A stretch of 8,880 nucleotides of DNA from an uncultured Prevotella sp. (GCA_900542795.1 UQPD01000111.1:1-8880); one strand, 5' to 3'. Positions 1-6,117 are shown, numbered from the stretch's first letter. Numbers and translations: made by a program. Notes: generated from the letters alone by a model not told the origin.

Positions 1-62
1 ATAATATATATAGGAGTATATACCCCAAAACAAGAATGAAATTTAGCACCTAAAAACATCAA

Positions 63-77
63 CTGACAAGATGTCAG
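63..77. promoter_or_regulatory. Perfect inverted repeat upstream of groES, candidate activator (enhancer) site
   Basis: CTGACA and TGTCAG are separated by AGA, giving a perfect 6-bp-arm dyad. Its centre is about 97 bp upstream of the start site predicted from the sigma-54 promoter at 140-156. Bacterial enhancer-binding proteins usually bind dyads about 80-150 bp upstream. The DNA between dyad and promoter is rich in A-tracts, which would favour bending. The dyad is seen directly; its role and the identity of any activator are inferred. Confidence 0.5.
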
Positions 78-139
78 AAAGCAAACGAATACTATAAACA
101 AAAAATCCTTTTATAAAAAAACAAACTTGGAAATAAGTT

Positions 140-156
140 TTGGCACGGTTTTGGCA
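140..156 (+). promoter_or_regulatory. Sigma-54 (-24/-12) type promoter of groES-groEL
   Basis: TTGGCACGGTTTTGGCA matches the sigma-54 consensus YTGGCACGRNNNTTGCW at all fixed positions except one (G for T in the -12 element). The essential GG (142-143) and GC (154-155) are exactly 10 bp apart. Predicted start is near 167, leaving a leader of about 67 nt before the groES ATG. I saw no good TTTG/TAnnTTTG promoter here and no CIRCE inverted repeat. A caveat is that GTTTTGGCA occurs twice (137-145, 148-156), so the pattern could instead be a phased protein-binding repeat. Confidence 0.6.
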
Positions 157-233
157 TAAATTATTGCAGACGATGCGACAAGGCATTGTTGAAGAAAGAA
201 AACAATAAAAACAAAACATAAAACAAAGTTGTT

Positions 234-506
234 ATGAACATTAAACCGTTAGCTGACCGCGTGCTTATTAAAGCCGCTCCCGCAGAAGAGAAAACTGCTG
301 GTGGTATTATCATCCCTGACACTGCAAAGGAAAAACCCTTGCAGGGCGAAGTGCTTGCCGTGGGTAATGGCACAAAGGACGAAGAAATGGTGCTGAAAGC
401 TGGCGACACCGTGCTTTATGGCAAATATGCTGGCACTGAAGTAGAACTCGATGGCGAGAAGTATTTGATTATGCGCCAAAGCGATGTTCTTGCTGTGCTT
501 GCCTAA
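234..506 (+). CDS. groES: Co-chaperonin GroES (Hsp10)
   Basis: GroES forms the heptameric lid that closes the GroEL folding chamber in the cytosol. The 90-residue length is normal for the family. The N-terminus MNIKPLADRVLIK is the classic GroES opening, followed by the mobile loop (about residues 16-33) with the hydrophobic GGIIIP tripeptide region that contacts GroEL. GKYAGTEVELDGEKYLIM near the C-terminus matches the conserved beta-barrel end. The ATG follows a very A-rich leader with no Shine-Dalgarno sequence, normal in Bacteroidota. groEL follows after 47 bp with no terminator, so the two are co-transcribed. The likely promoter is the sigma-54-like site at 140-156. Identification is secure. 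Confidence 0.98.
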   Translation: MNIKPLADRVLIKAAPAEEKTAGGIIIPDTAKEKPLQGEVLAVGNGTKDEEMVLKAGDTVLYGKYAGTEVELDGEKYLIMRQSDVLAVLA

Positions 507-553
507 AACACAAACAAACTTATCTAACCAATCATTTTTTTTGAATATTCATC

Positions 554-2182
554 ATGGCTAAAGAAATAGTATACGATGTTGACGCCCGTGAGCGTCTGCG
601 CGAAGGTGCTGATGCACTTGCTAATGCAGTGAAAGTAACCCTTGGCCCTAAAGGTCGCAATGTAGTTATCGACAAAAAGTTTGGTGCACCCCGCATCACC
701 AAAGATGGTGTGAGTGTAGCTAAGGAAATTGAATTGGACGATGCTTTCCAAAATGCTGGAGCTCAGCTTGTAAAAAGTGTAGCTTCAAAAACTGGCGATG
801 ATGCAGGTGATGGTACAACAACTGCCACCGTACTTACACAGGCTATTCTGACTGAAGGTATGAAGAACGTGGCTGCAGGTGCTAATCCGCTCGACGTAAA
901 GCGTGGTATCGACAAGGCTGTAGCCAAGGTGGTTGAAAGCATTAAGGAACAGAGCGAACAAGTGGGCGAAAGCTATGACAAGATTGAGCAAGTAGCTACC
1001 ATCTCTGCTAACAACGATCCTGAAATTGGTAAACTCATTGCCGATGGTATGCGTGCCGTAAGCGTAAATGGTGTTATCACAATTGAGGATGCTAAAGGTC
1101 GCGACACTGTGTTGAAGACTGTTGAAGGTATGCAGTTCGATCGTGGTTACCTTTCAGCTTACTTTGTTACTGACACTGAGAAGATGCAGTGCGTAATGGA
1201 GAATCCTTATATCTTGATTTACGACAAGAAGATTTCTAACATCAAGGACTTCCTCCCCATTTTGGAACCTGCCGTACAGAGCGGTCGTCCACTCTTGGTA
1301 ATTGCAGAGGACGTTGATAGCGAAGCTTTGACCACATTGGTTGTTAACCGCTTGCGCACTCAGCTCAAGATTTGTGCTGTAAAGGCACCTGGATTTGGCG
1401 ATCGTCGTAAAGCAATGCTCGAGGATATTGCCGTGTTGACTGGTGGTGTTGTTATTAGCGAGGACAAGGGCTTGAAGCTCGAACAAGCTACTATCGACAT
1501 GCTGGGTTCTGCTGAGAAGGTAACAATCTCAAAGGAGAACACTACCATTGTTAATGGTAAGGGTAACAAGGATTGCATCCAGGAACGCATTGGTCAGATT
1601 AAAAACGAAATCAGCAATTCAACTTCTTCATACGACAAAGAGAAATTGCAGGAACGCTTGGCTAAACTTTCGGGTGGTGTATGTGTGCTCGAAGTTGGTG
1701 CAGCAAGCGAAACTGAACAAAAGGAGAAGAAGGATCGTTGCGATGATGCACTCTGCGCAACTCGTGCAGCAGTTGAAGAAGGTATCGTTACAGGTGGTGG
1801 CGTAGCATACATCCGTGCTCAAAAGGGCTTGGAAGGTATGACAGGCGACAACGCAGACGAAACAACTGGTATCAACATCATTCGCCGTGCCATTGAGGAA
1901 CCGCTCCGTCAGATTTGCCGCAACGCAGGCATTGAAGGCGCAGTAATTGTGAATAAGGTACGCGAGGGTGAAGGTTACTTTGGCTACAACGCTAAAACCG
2001 AACAGTTTGGCGACTTGCGTGCAGCTGGTGTAGTAGACCCTGCTAAGGTTACTCGTGTAGCTCTTGAAAACGCTGCCTCTGTAGCAGGCATGTTCCTCAC
2101 AACAGAGTGCGTAATCTGCGACAAGAAGGAAGATAAACCCGAAATGCCTATGGCAAATCCTGGCATGGGTGGCATGATGTAA
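554..2182 (+). CDS. groEL: Chaperonin GroEL (Hsp60)
   Basis: GroEL is the double-ring ATP-dependent chaperonin that folds cytosolic proteins together with GroES. The 542-residue length is full and normal. Visible landmarks are VTLGPKGRNVVID (about residues 28-40), the nucleotide-binding GDGTTT at 85-90, the apical-domain stretch FDRGYLSAYFVTD, the equatorial segment DDALCATRAAVEEGIVTGGG carrying the catalytic Asp equivalent to E. coli D398, and the flexible Gly/Met C-terminus ending GMGGMM. The reading frame is intact with no unusual insertions. It is the second gene of the groES operon and is followed 43 bp later by a strong intrinsic terminator. Identification is secure; no regulatory signal of its own is visible in the 47-bp gap. 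Confidence 0.99.
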   Translation: MAKEIVYDVDARERLREGADALANAVKVTLGPKGRNVVIDKKFGAPRITKDGVSVAKEIELDDAFQNAGAQLVKSVASKTGDDAGDGTTTATVLTQAILTEGMKNVAAGANPLDVKRGIDKAVAKVVESIKEQSEQVGESYDKIEQVATISANNDPEIGKLIADGMRAVSVNGVITIEDAKGRDTVLKTVEGMQFDRGYLSAYFVTDTEKMQCVMENPYILIYDKKISNIKDFLPILEPAVQSGRPLLVIAEDVDSEALTTLVVNRLRTQLKICAVKAPGFGDRRKAMLEDIAVLTGGVVISEDKGLKLEQATIDMLGSAEKVTISKENTTIVNGKGNKDCIQERIGQIKNEISNSTSSYDKEKLQERLAKLSGGVCVLEVGAASETEQKEKKDRCDDALCATRAAVEEGIVTGGGVAYIRAQKGLEGMTGDNADETTGINIIRRAIEEPLRQICRNAGIEGAVIVNKVREGEGYFGYNAKTEQFGDLRAAGVVDPAKVTRVALENAASVAGMFLTTECVICDKKEDKPEMPMANPGMGGMM

Positions 2183-2225
2183 TTCCCTTTTCATAGGATT
2201 TCATACGATTTATAGTTCTATATTG

Positions 2226-2263
2226 ACGGAGGTTGTAATGTGAATTACGATCTCCGTTTTTTT
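2226..2263 (+). terminator. Intrinsic terminator of groES-groEL
   Basis: A 14-bp stem (2226-2239 with 2244-2257, containing G-U wobbles) closes on a GTGA tetraloop of the stable GNRA class. T7 at 2257-2263 follows at once. It lies 43 bp after the groEL stop, as expected for a rho-independent terminator. Confidence 0.9.
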
Positions 2264-2559
2264 GCTTCTTGTGAGAGGTTAAGGCTATTAGGAAACGTGA
2301 AGATGCCATTCCCTAAAACAAGAAAAATGAGATGTATGTAAAAAAATAATACCAACTTATTGTTCTCTCATCTTATTTTTTAGACGATTAGAGCTTTTTT
2401 GTAGACAAGTTTTGCATATTTAGTAGACTAAATCTAATGAGTTAAAGAAGAGATACGCTTAATTATTTACCTTAAGTGTGAAAAAAGTGTGCAAATTGAA
2501 CACTATAAAGCGCGTATTTCTCAAAAAAGATTTATAGCGATGTTAGTTTTTAGATAGCG
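2264..2559. other. Long AT-rich non-coding spacer with dyads
   Basis: No convincing ORF is present on either strand. A 12-bp A/T-rich inverted repeat (2323-2334 with 2369-2380, one G-U) has a long loop containing a second small dyad. It is flanked by T-runs and could end transcripts from either side. A perfect dyad ATTTAGT-AG-ACTAAAT (2418-2433) lies about 165 bp upstream of the predicted start of the next gene. GTAGAC is repeated at 2401-2406 and 2423-2428. Any regulatory role is conjecture. Confidence 0.4.
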
Positions 2560-2592
2560 TTTGGTTATTCCAATTTTTACATAGTATCTTTG
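2560..2592 (+). promoter_or_regulatory. Bacteroidetes sigma-ABfr promoter for the DUF4369 gene
   Basis: The -33 box TTTG (2560-2563) and -7 box TATCTTTG (2585-2592) are separated by 21 bp, a full match to the Bacteroidetes consensus TTTG-N19-21-TAnnTTTG. Transcription should start near 2598, giving a leader of about 77 nt. Confidence 0.8.
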
Positions 2593-2603
2593 CAGTATAA
2601 AAA

Positions 2604-2633
2604 CTCGGGAGGAACAAAAAGTTTACTCTCGAG
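2604..2633 (+). promoter_or_regulatory. Leader hairpin at the 5' end of the DUF4369 mRNA
   Basis: CTCGGGAG (2604-2611) pairs with CTCTCGAG (2626-2633) over 8 bp with one G-U, leaving a 14-nt A-rich loop. It sits a few bases after the predicted start site. It encloses a GGGAGG stretch that resembles a Shine-Dalgarno sequence but lies about 60 nt too far upstream to serve the predicted ATG. It may stabilise the mRNA end; function is not shown. Confidence 0.4.
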
Positions 2634-2674
2634 CATACAGAAGAATAACAACCTTGCACGCTTTTTTTGACGTA

Positions 2675-3436
2675 ATGATGAATAAAGTATTTTACATATT
2701 ATCCTCTCTGTTACTGCTCACCTCATGTGCTGAGCAATACAACATTGCTGGCAACTCAACTCTGCCTTGCCTTGATGGTAAAGTACTTTACCTCAGAGTG
2801 TCGAACGATGACGGACAGAAGCAACAGCATAAGAAAAACTCCGTGCAACAAGAAACGGTGATGATTTGTCTTGACTCTTGCAAAGTTATTCACGGACAAT
2901 TCCGTTTCGAGGGAGATGTTGATTCCGCAATGATGGCAATGCTTTACACGGGTAACGATTGCGTTATGCCTTTGGTGCTCGAAAGTGGAAAACTAAACAT
3001 CCAAGTAGACAAAGCTACACAACGCGTGTCGGGAAGTCCACTCAACGAAAAACTTTATAGCTTCTTTAAAAAACGCACACGTTTAGACCACGAAATGTGG
3101 GAATTGCAACAAGCTACCATGCGTATGATGCGAGAAGGATGCTCACCTGTTGAAATTCAACGTAAAATGGGTAAGAAAACAAAACAGTTGGCCCAACGCA
3201 CCGAGGAGTTAGAGACTAAGTTCGTGATGGATAACTACAACAATGTGTTGGGACCAGGATACTTCAGATTGCTTTGCAGTCAATTTCCATCGCCCATCAT
3301 GACCGACCAAATTCGATGCATACTGAAATCGGCACCTACACAATTCTTAAACGACCCCTTTGTTCGTTGCTACATGCAACAAGCTGAAATGCGCATGTCT
3401 GTGCAAAGTGGAATAGAATCTATTGCTGAACCCTAA
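2675..3436 (+). CDS. DUF4369-domain lipoprotein without a thioredoxin domain
   Basis: Function is unknown; it is predicted to be an envelope lipoprotein. From the ATG at 2675 it has 253 residues and a lipoprotein signal: MMNK, a hydrophobic core, then the lipobox LTSC with the acylated Cys at residue 18. Residues about 22-130 match the DUF4369 pattern: the strand KVLYLRV, the DSCKVIHGQFRFEG segment, LVLESGKLNIQVD, and VSGSPLNEKLYSFF. In many Bacteroidota proteins this domain precedes a TlpA-like thioredoxin domain, but here the remaining about 120 residues are mostly helical and lack a CxxC active site. A TTG at 2654 in the same frame would add seven residues before the signal peptide, so the ATG at 2675 (or 2678) is preferred. 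It has its own promoter and leader hairpin. Confidence 0.8.
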   Translation: MMNKVFYILSSLLLLTSCAEQYNIAGNSTLPCLDGKVLYLRVSNDDGQKQQHKKNSVQQETVMICLDSCKVIHGQFRFEGDVDSAMMAMLYTGNDCVMPLVLESGKLNIQVDKATQRVSGSPLNEKLYSFFKKRTRLDHEMWELQQATMRMMREGCSPVEIQRKMGKKTKQLAQRTEELETKFVMDNYNNVLGPGYFRLLCSQFPSPIMTDQIRCILKSAPTQFLNDPFVRCYMQQAEMRMSVQSGIESIAEP

Positions 3437-3443
3437 TTCGTAA

Positions 3444-3538
3444 TGTCGTTTAAAAAATGCTTAGGCTGCGATTTCTATAAACGTATAGAATGCAGTTTCT
3501 AAAGACGTATAGAATGTAATTTCTAAAAAACTTAGAGC
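3444..3538. repeat. Degenerate 24-bp tandem repeat
   Basis: Three adjacent 24-bp units (3467-3490, 3491-3514, 3515-3538) share a TG-n-n-n-TTTCTA core followed by an A-rich stretch and a TATAGAA or TTAGAGC end. A weaker fourth unit may precede them at 3444-3466. In the first unit TTCTATA and TATAGAA form a perfect 7-bp dyad around AACG; the second keeps a 5-bp version and the third has decayed. The last unit runs into the terminator stem at 3533. There are no spacers, so it is not a CRISPR array. Confidence 0.7.
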
Positions 3539-3581
3539 GGTAAAGACAATGCAAAAATTGCCTTTACCGCTCTATTTCTTT
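3533..3581 (+). terminator. Intrinsic terminator after the DUF4369 gene (possibly bidirectional)
   Basis: A perfect 13-bp stem (3533-3545 with 3562-3574) is extended past one A-C mismatch by CAAT/ATTG, around the loop GCAAAA. The + strand tail ATTTCTTT is only moderately T-rich. On the - strand the stem is followed by six T's. Its + strand tail overlaps the -33 box of the next promoter. Confidence 0.8.
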
Positions 3582-3609
3582 GCATACTTACGAAAAAGTT
3601 GTACATTTG
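3579..3609 (+). promoter_or_regulatory. Bacteroidetes promoter of the conserved acidic protein gene
   Basis: TTTG (3579-3582), a 19-bp spacer and TACATTTG (3602-3609) match the Bacteroidetes consensus exactly. The predicted start near 3615 leaves a leader of about 33 nt to the ATG at 3648, or 63 nt to the alternative ATG at 3678. Confidence 0.8.
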
Positions 3610-3647
3610 CTCAAACATTAACCGTAGGCACTTGGCTATAATTATAT

Positions 3648-4127
3648 ATGCCATCAGCCTCGAACACAGTAAATGCCATGACTGCTACCGAACAAACATT
3701 TCAACAAATAGAACGCGCTTTGCGCAAAGTAGCCTCAAAATTTTCACCAGAGGCCGAAAACAAGCCACTAACAGACATCTATCTGCAAGTGCTGCAAGAT
3801 AGTGGCGAAATACGCGTATTCGATGATGACGATCACGAACTAACACGCTGTGTGGTTGAAGAGTGGATTGGCAATACCGACGAAAACTTCTACACCGCTG
3901 TACAGCCCATTCTTACCGAAGCCATTAAGCGCATCAAGGATGTAACTGAAAACGTGGCAGTGCTGAAGCCTTACTCATATGTGTTGGTGGGCGAAGACCA
4001 CGAAACACTTGCCGACATTTACTTAGTCGACGACGAAAACATCGTAATTAGCGGTGAACTCATGGAAGGACTCAACGAGGACCTTGAAAACTTTTGGGAA
4101 GACCTTGCTAAAGAAGACGTTTTGTGA
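3648..4127 (+). CDS. Conserved acidic protein of unknown function
   Basis: I do not recognise a named family; I have the impression that similar proteins of about 150 residues are common in Bacteroidales, but this is memory and unchecked. The 159-residue product has no signal peptide or membrane segment and is strongly acidic, with an Asp cluster FDDDDHELTRCVVEEW around residues 60-75 and an acidic C-terminus. Its mixed helix/strand look suggests a compact soluble cytosolic protein. The start is uncertain: ATG 3648 fits the A/T-rich context, but ATG 3678 gives MTATEQTFQQIERAL, which looks more like a natural N-terminus. It has its own promoter. The hexosaminidase gene follows after 65 bp with no clear terminator or strong promoter between, so read-through is possible. 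Confidence 0.85.
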   Translation: MPSASNTVNAMTATEQTFQQIERALRKVASKFSPEAENKPLTDIYLQVLQDSGEIRVFDDDDHELTRCVVEEWIGNTDENFYTAVQPILTEAIKRIKDVTENVAVLKPYSYVLVGEDHETLADIYLVDDENIVISGELMEGLNEDLENFWEDLAKEDVL

Positions 4128-4162
4128 GATGTTTACAATTCTTTGAACACCTACTTACATAA

Positions 4163-4185
4163 TAACCCCTTAACACTAACCCCTT
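4163..4185. repeat. Direct repeat just upstream of the hexosaminidase gene
   Basis: TAACCCCTT occurs at 4163-4171 and again at 4177-4185, a 14-bp period, ending 7 bp before the ATG. It could be a regulator or translation-control site, or just local drift. No Bacteroidetes promoter with both boxes is visible in 4128-4192. Confidence 0.35.
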
Positions 4186-4192
4186 TTTAATA

Positions 4193-5845
4193 ATGACATT
4201 CTTTAAAACGCTTCTGTCGGCATTCCTATTGTGCGGCACAACGATTTGTCAGGCACAAAACGCCTCATCACCTTCAATAATTCCCTTGCCTGCAAAAATT
4301 GCGCAAGGTGAAGGAGTTTATACGTTTAAAAATAAAACAACAGCTTGGGCTGATGCCTACGCAGGCGATAGCATAAAAATGGTGCTGAAACAATTTCAGC
4401 AAAAGTTCACTCAAACCACAGGCTTAAAGTGGGCTAATGGCAAAAAAAATGCAGCCTTACAACTAAAGCTCAATCGTAATCTTGGTGCAGAAGCTTACAA
4501 TCTTAATGTAACACCCAAAGGAATTGTGGTGGAAGCTGCACGTCCCGCAGGTTTCTTCTACGCTTTGCAAACATTGCAACAGTTGTTGCCCTCGCGCAGT
4601 GTGTTGGCAGGTGTGGCTAATGATAAAGAAACAAAAACGTGGTCGGTACCAGCAATGCACATTGAAGATGCCCCTCGTTTCGGTTGGCGTGGCTTTATGT
4701 TAGACGAAGGTCGCCACTTCTATGGCAAAGAAGAAATTAAAAAGTTGCTCGATGTTATGGCAGCTTATAAACTCAATCGTTTCCACTGGCACCTCACCGA
4801 AGACCAGGGTTGGCGCATCGAAATTAAGCAATACCCCAAATTAACAGAGGTAGGCGCATGGCGTCAAAGCAAAGTGCTTGGGTGGGATCAAACCAAGCCC
4901 GATGGTCAGCACTACGGAGGCTTTTATACTCAACAAGATGCACGCGAAATTGTGAAATACGCTCGCGACCGCTTCATCGAGATTGTTCCCGAAGTCGACA
5001 TCCCTGGACACTCACAAGCAGCTGTGGCATCATACCCCGAGATGTTAGCCTGTGACCCTGAAAACAAACATGAGGTATGGCTTTACCAAGGCGTATCAGC
5101 CGATGTTATTAACGTGTCTAATCCTAAAGCCGTGCAGTTTGCCAAAGATGTAATTGACGAACTTACCGAAGTATTCCCTTTTGGCTACATCCATTTAGGA
5201 GGTGATGAATGCCCCACAAACAAATGGCAAAACAATGCAGACTGTCAAAAAGCACTTGCTGCAATGAATAGTCAAAACTATCGCGACTTGCAGACCGACT
5301 TTTATCACAAACTTCAACAACACATAGCGCAGAAGCCTGCTAACAAGCAGCGTAAACTCATCTTTTGGAACGAAGTGTTACACGGAAATACCTCTGCATT
5401 GGGTAAGGACATCACCATTATGGCATGGATAGGTGCCGATGCTGCTGCACAAGAGGCAGCAAAACGTGGCTTCAACACCATTCTTACGCCACAGATTCCC
5501 TACTACATCAATCGTCGCCAAAGCAAAGATGCTACCGAACCGCGCTCACAGGGTTGGGGTACCGAAACCGTAGAAGCAGTTTATAACTACGTGCCAATGA
5601 ACAATGTGGCAGCTAACTTGCAACCCAAATACATGGGTGTGCAAGCAAACTTCTGGACAGAATGGGTTGAAGATGGTTCTACCGTAGAGTATTTAATGTT
5701 CCCCCGTTTGGCTGCTGTGGCTGAAGCTGGCTGGACACCACAACAATTACGCAAGTATCCCGACTTCTTGCAACGCCTCCAAGCAGAACCCGCTTACTAC
5801 AACGCTAAGGGCGTAAACTATGGTAAGCATGTGTTCAAAAAGTAA
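4193..5845 (+). CDS. Exported beta-N-acetylhexosaminidase, glycoside hydrolase family 20
   Basis: It removes terminal beta-linked GlcNAc or GalNAc from glycans, by family knowledge through substrate-assisted catalysis. The 550-residue protein starts with a signal peptide (about residues 1-22, hydrophobic core then CQAQ), so it acts in the periplasm or at the surface. A GH20b-like N-terminal domain spans about 27-160. The TIM-barrel begins at RFGWRGFMLDEGRHF, with the substrate-binding Arg near 166. Further marks are FHWHLTEDQGWR (197-208), DIPGHS (269-274), the catalytic pair D338-E339 in HLGGDE, W412 in MAWIG, and W488 in FWTEW. No key residue is missing. It lacks the C-terminal carbohydrate-binding or F5/8-type domains found in longer Bacteroides enzymes. 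It may serve host-glycan (mucin or N-glycan) use or peptidoglycan turnover; the sequence alone does not decide. Confidence 0.95.
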   Translation: MTFFKTLLSAFLLCGTTICQAQNASSPSIIPLPAKIAQGEGVYTFKNKTTAWADAYAGDSIKMVLKQFQQKFTQTTGLKWANGKKNAALQLKLNRNLGAEAYNLNVTPKGIVVEAARPAGFFYALQTLQQLLPSRSVLAGVANDKETKTWSVPAMHIEDAPRFGWRGFMLDEGRHFYGKEEIKKLLDVMAAYKLNRFHWHLTEDQGWRIEIKQYPKLTEVGAWRQSKVLGWDQTKPDGQHYGGFYTQQDAREIVKYARDRFIEIVPEVDIPGHSQAAVASYPEMLACDPENKHEVWLYQGVSADVINVSNPKAVQFAKDVIDELTEVFPFGYIHLGGDECPTNKWQNNADCQKALAAMNSQNYRDLQTDFYHKLQQHIAQKPANKQRKLIFWNEVLHGNTSALGKDITIMAWIGADAAAQEAAKRGFNTILTPQIPYYINRRQSKDATEPRSQGWGTETVEAVYNYVPMNNVAANLQPKYMGVQANFWTEWVEDGSTVEYLMFPRLAAVAEAGWTPQQLRKYPDFLQRLQAEPAYYNAKGVNYGKHVFKK

Positions 5846-5877
5846 AGGGCGTTTTCATTTCTTGAATGTTATAATAA

Positions 5878-5925
5878 TAAGCGAATTGCCTTGCAATCCT
5901 TTTGCAAAGAAAGGCAATTCGCTTA
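5878..5925 (+). terminator. 15-bp hairpin after the hexosaminidase gene
   Basis: A perfect 15-bp stem (5878-5892 with 5911-5925) contains an inner GCAA/TTGC pairing. It starts 33 bp after the stop codon. No T-run follows on the + strand (AAACTC comes next), so it is either a non-canonical terminator or an mRNA 3'-end stabiliser. Confidence 0.55.
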
Positions 5926-5938
5926 AAACTCTTATTGA

Positions 5939-6005
5939 CAACTCACCACAACAACAAAAAAACACGTTTTTTTCTTTGTTATGCGCTCGCCTTGCACTAC
6001 TTTGC
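5939..6005 (+). repeat. Promoter-bearing repeat, copy A
   Basis: This unit recurs 84-86 bp downstream (copy B). From 5947 to 6005 the copies are identical except for two single-base insertions in B; homology extends weakly left to 5939. It contains A7-CACG-T7, TTTG (5975-5978) and CTCGCCTTGCACTA-CTTTGC. One base is missing relative to copy B, so the -7 box reads TACTTTG instead of TAnnTTTG and the promoter is probably weakened. Confidence 0.8.
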
Positions 6006-6022
6006 TTCGCCAAGTTAGGCTG

Positions 6023-6091
6023 CAGCTCGGCACAACAACGAAAAAAACACGTTTTTTTCTTTGTTATGCGCTCGCCTTGCACTAACTTTGC
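6023..6091 (+). repeat. Promoter-bearing repeat, copy B
   Basis: This is the second copy of the unit at 5939-6005. The left part GGCTGCAGCTCGGC begins at 6018. GA7-CACG-T7C forms an 8-bp dyad, extended with a mismatch toward AACAA/TTGTT. The right end carries an intact -7 box. Copy B lies directly in front of the ompH gene and supplies its promoter. Confidence 0.8.
6060..6090 (+). promoter_or_regulatory. Bacteroidetes promoter of the ompH/skp-like gene, within repeat copy B
   Basis: TTTG (6060-6063), a 19-bp spacer and TAACTTTG (6083-6090) match the Bacteroidetes consensus exactly. The predicted start near 6097 leaves a short leader of about 21 nt before the ATG at 6118. The promoter lies entirely inside the repeated unit. 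Confidence 0.85.
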
Positions 6092-6117
6092 CCCCAAAAA
6101 TCAACTCATAAAACAAA

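Noticed and set aside
1..233. CIRCE (HrcA) element upstream of groES
   Set aside because: No TTAGCACTC-N9-GAGTGCTAA-like inverted repeat is present; only a chance TTTAGCAC occurs near 41-48 with no partner.
161..409. Open frame on the - strand across groES
   Set aside because: Shadow of groES in the opposite frame; low-complexity Ser/Phe-rich translation with no supporting context. The many other antisense frames over groEL, lolD, ompH and cvfB were rejected for the same reason.
2654..2674. TTG start seven codons upstream of the DUF4369 gene
   Set aside because: It would place extra residues before an otherwise standard lipoprotein signal; the ATG at 2675 gives the expected short charged N-terminus.
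3444..3538. CRISPR-like array
   Set aside because: The 24-bp units are directly adjacent with no spacers, they degenerate, and no cas gene is present.
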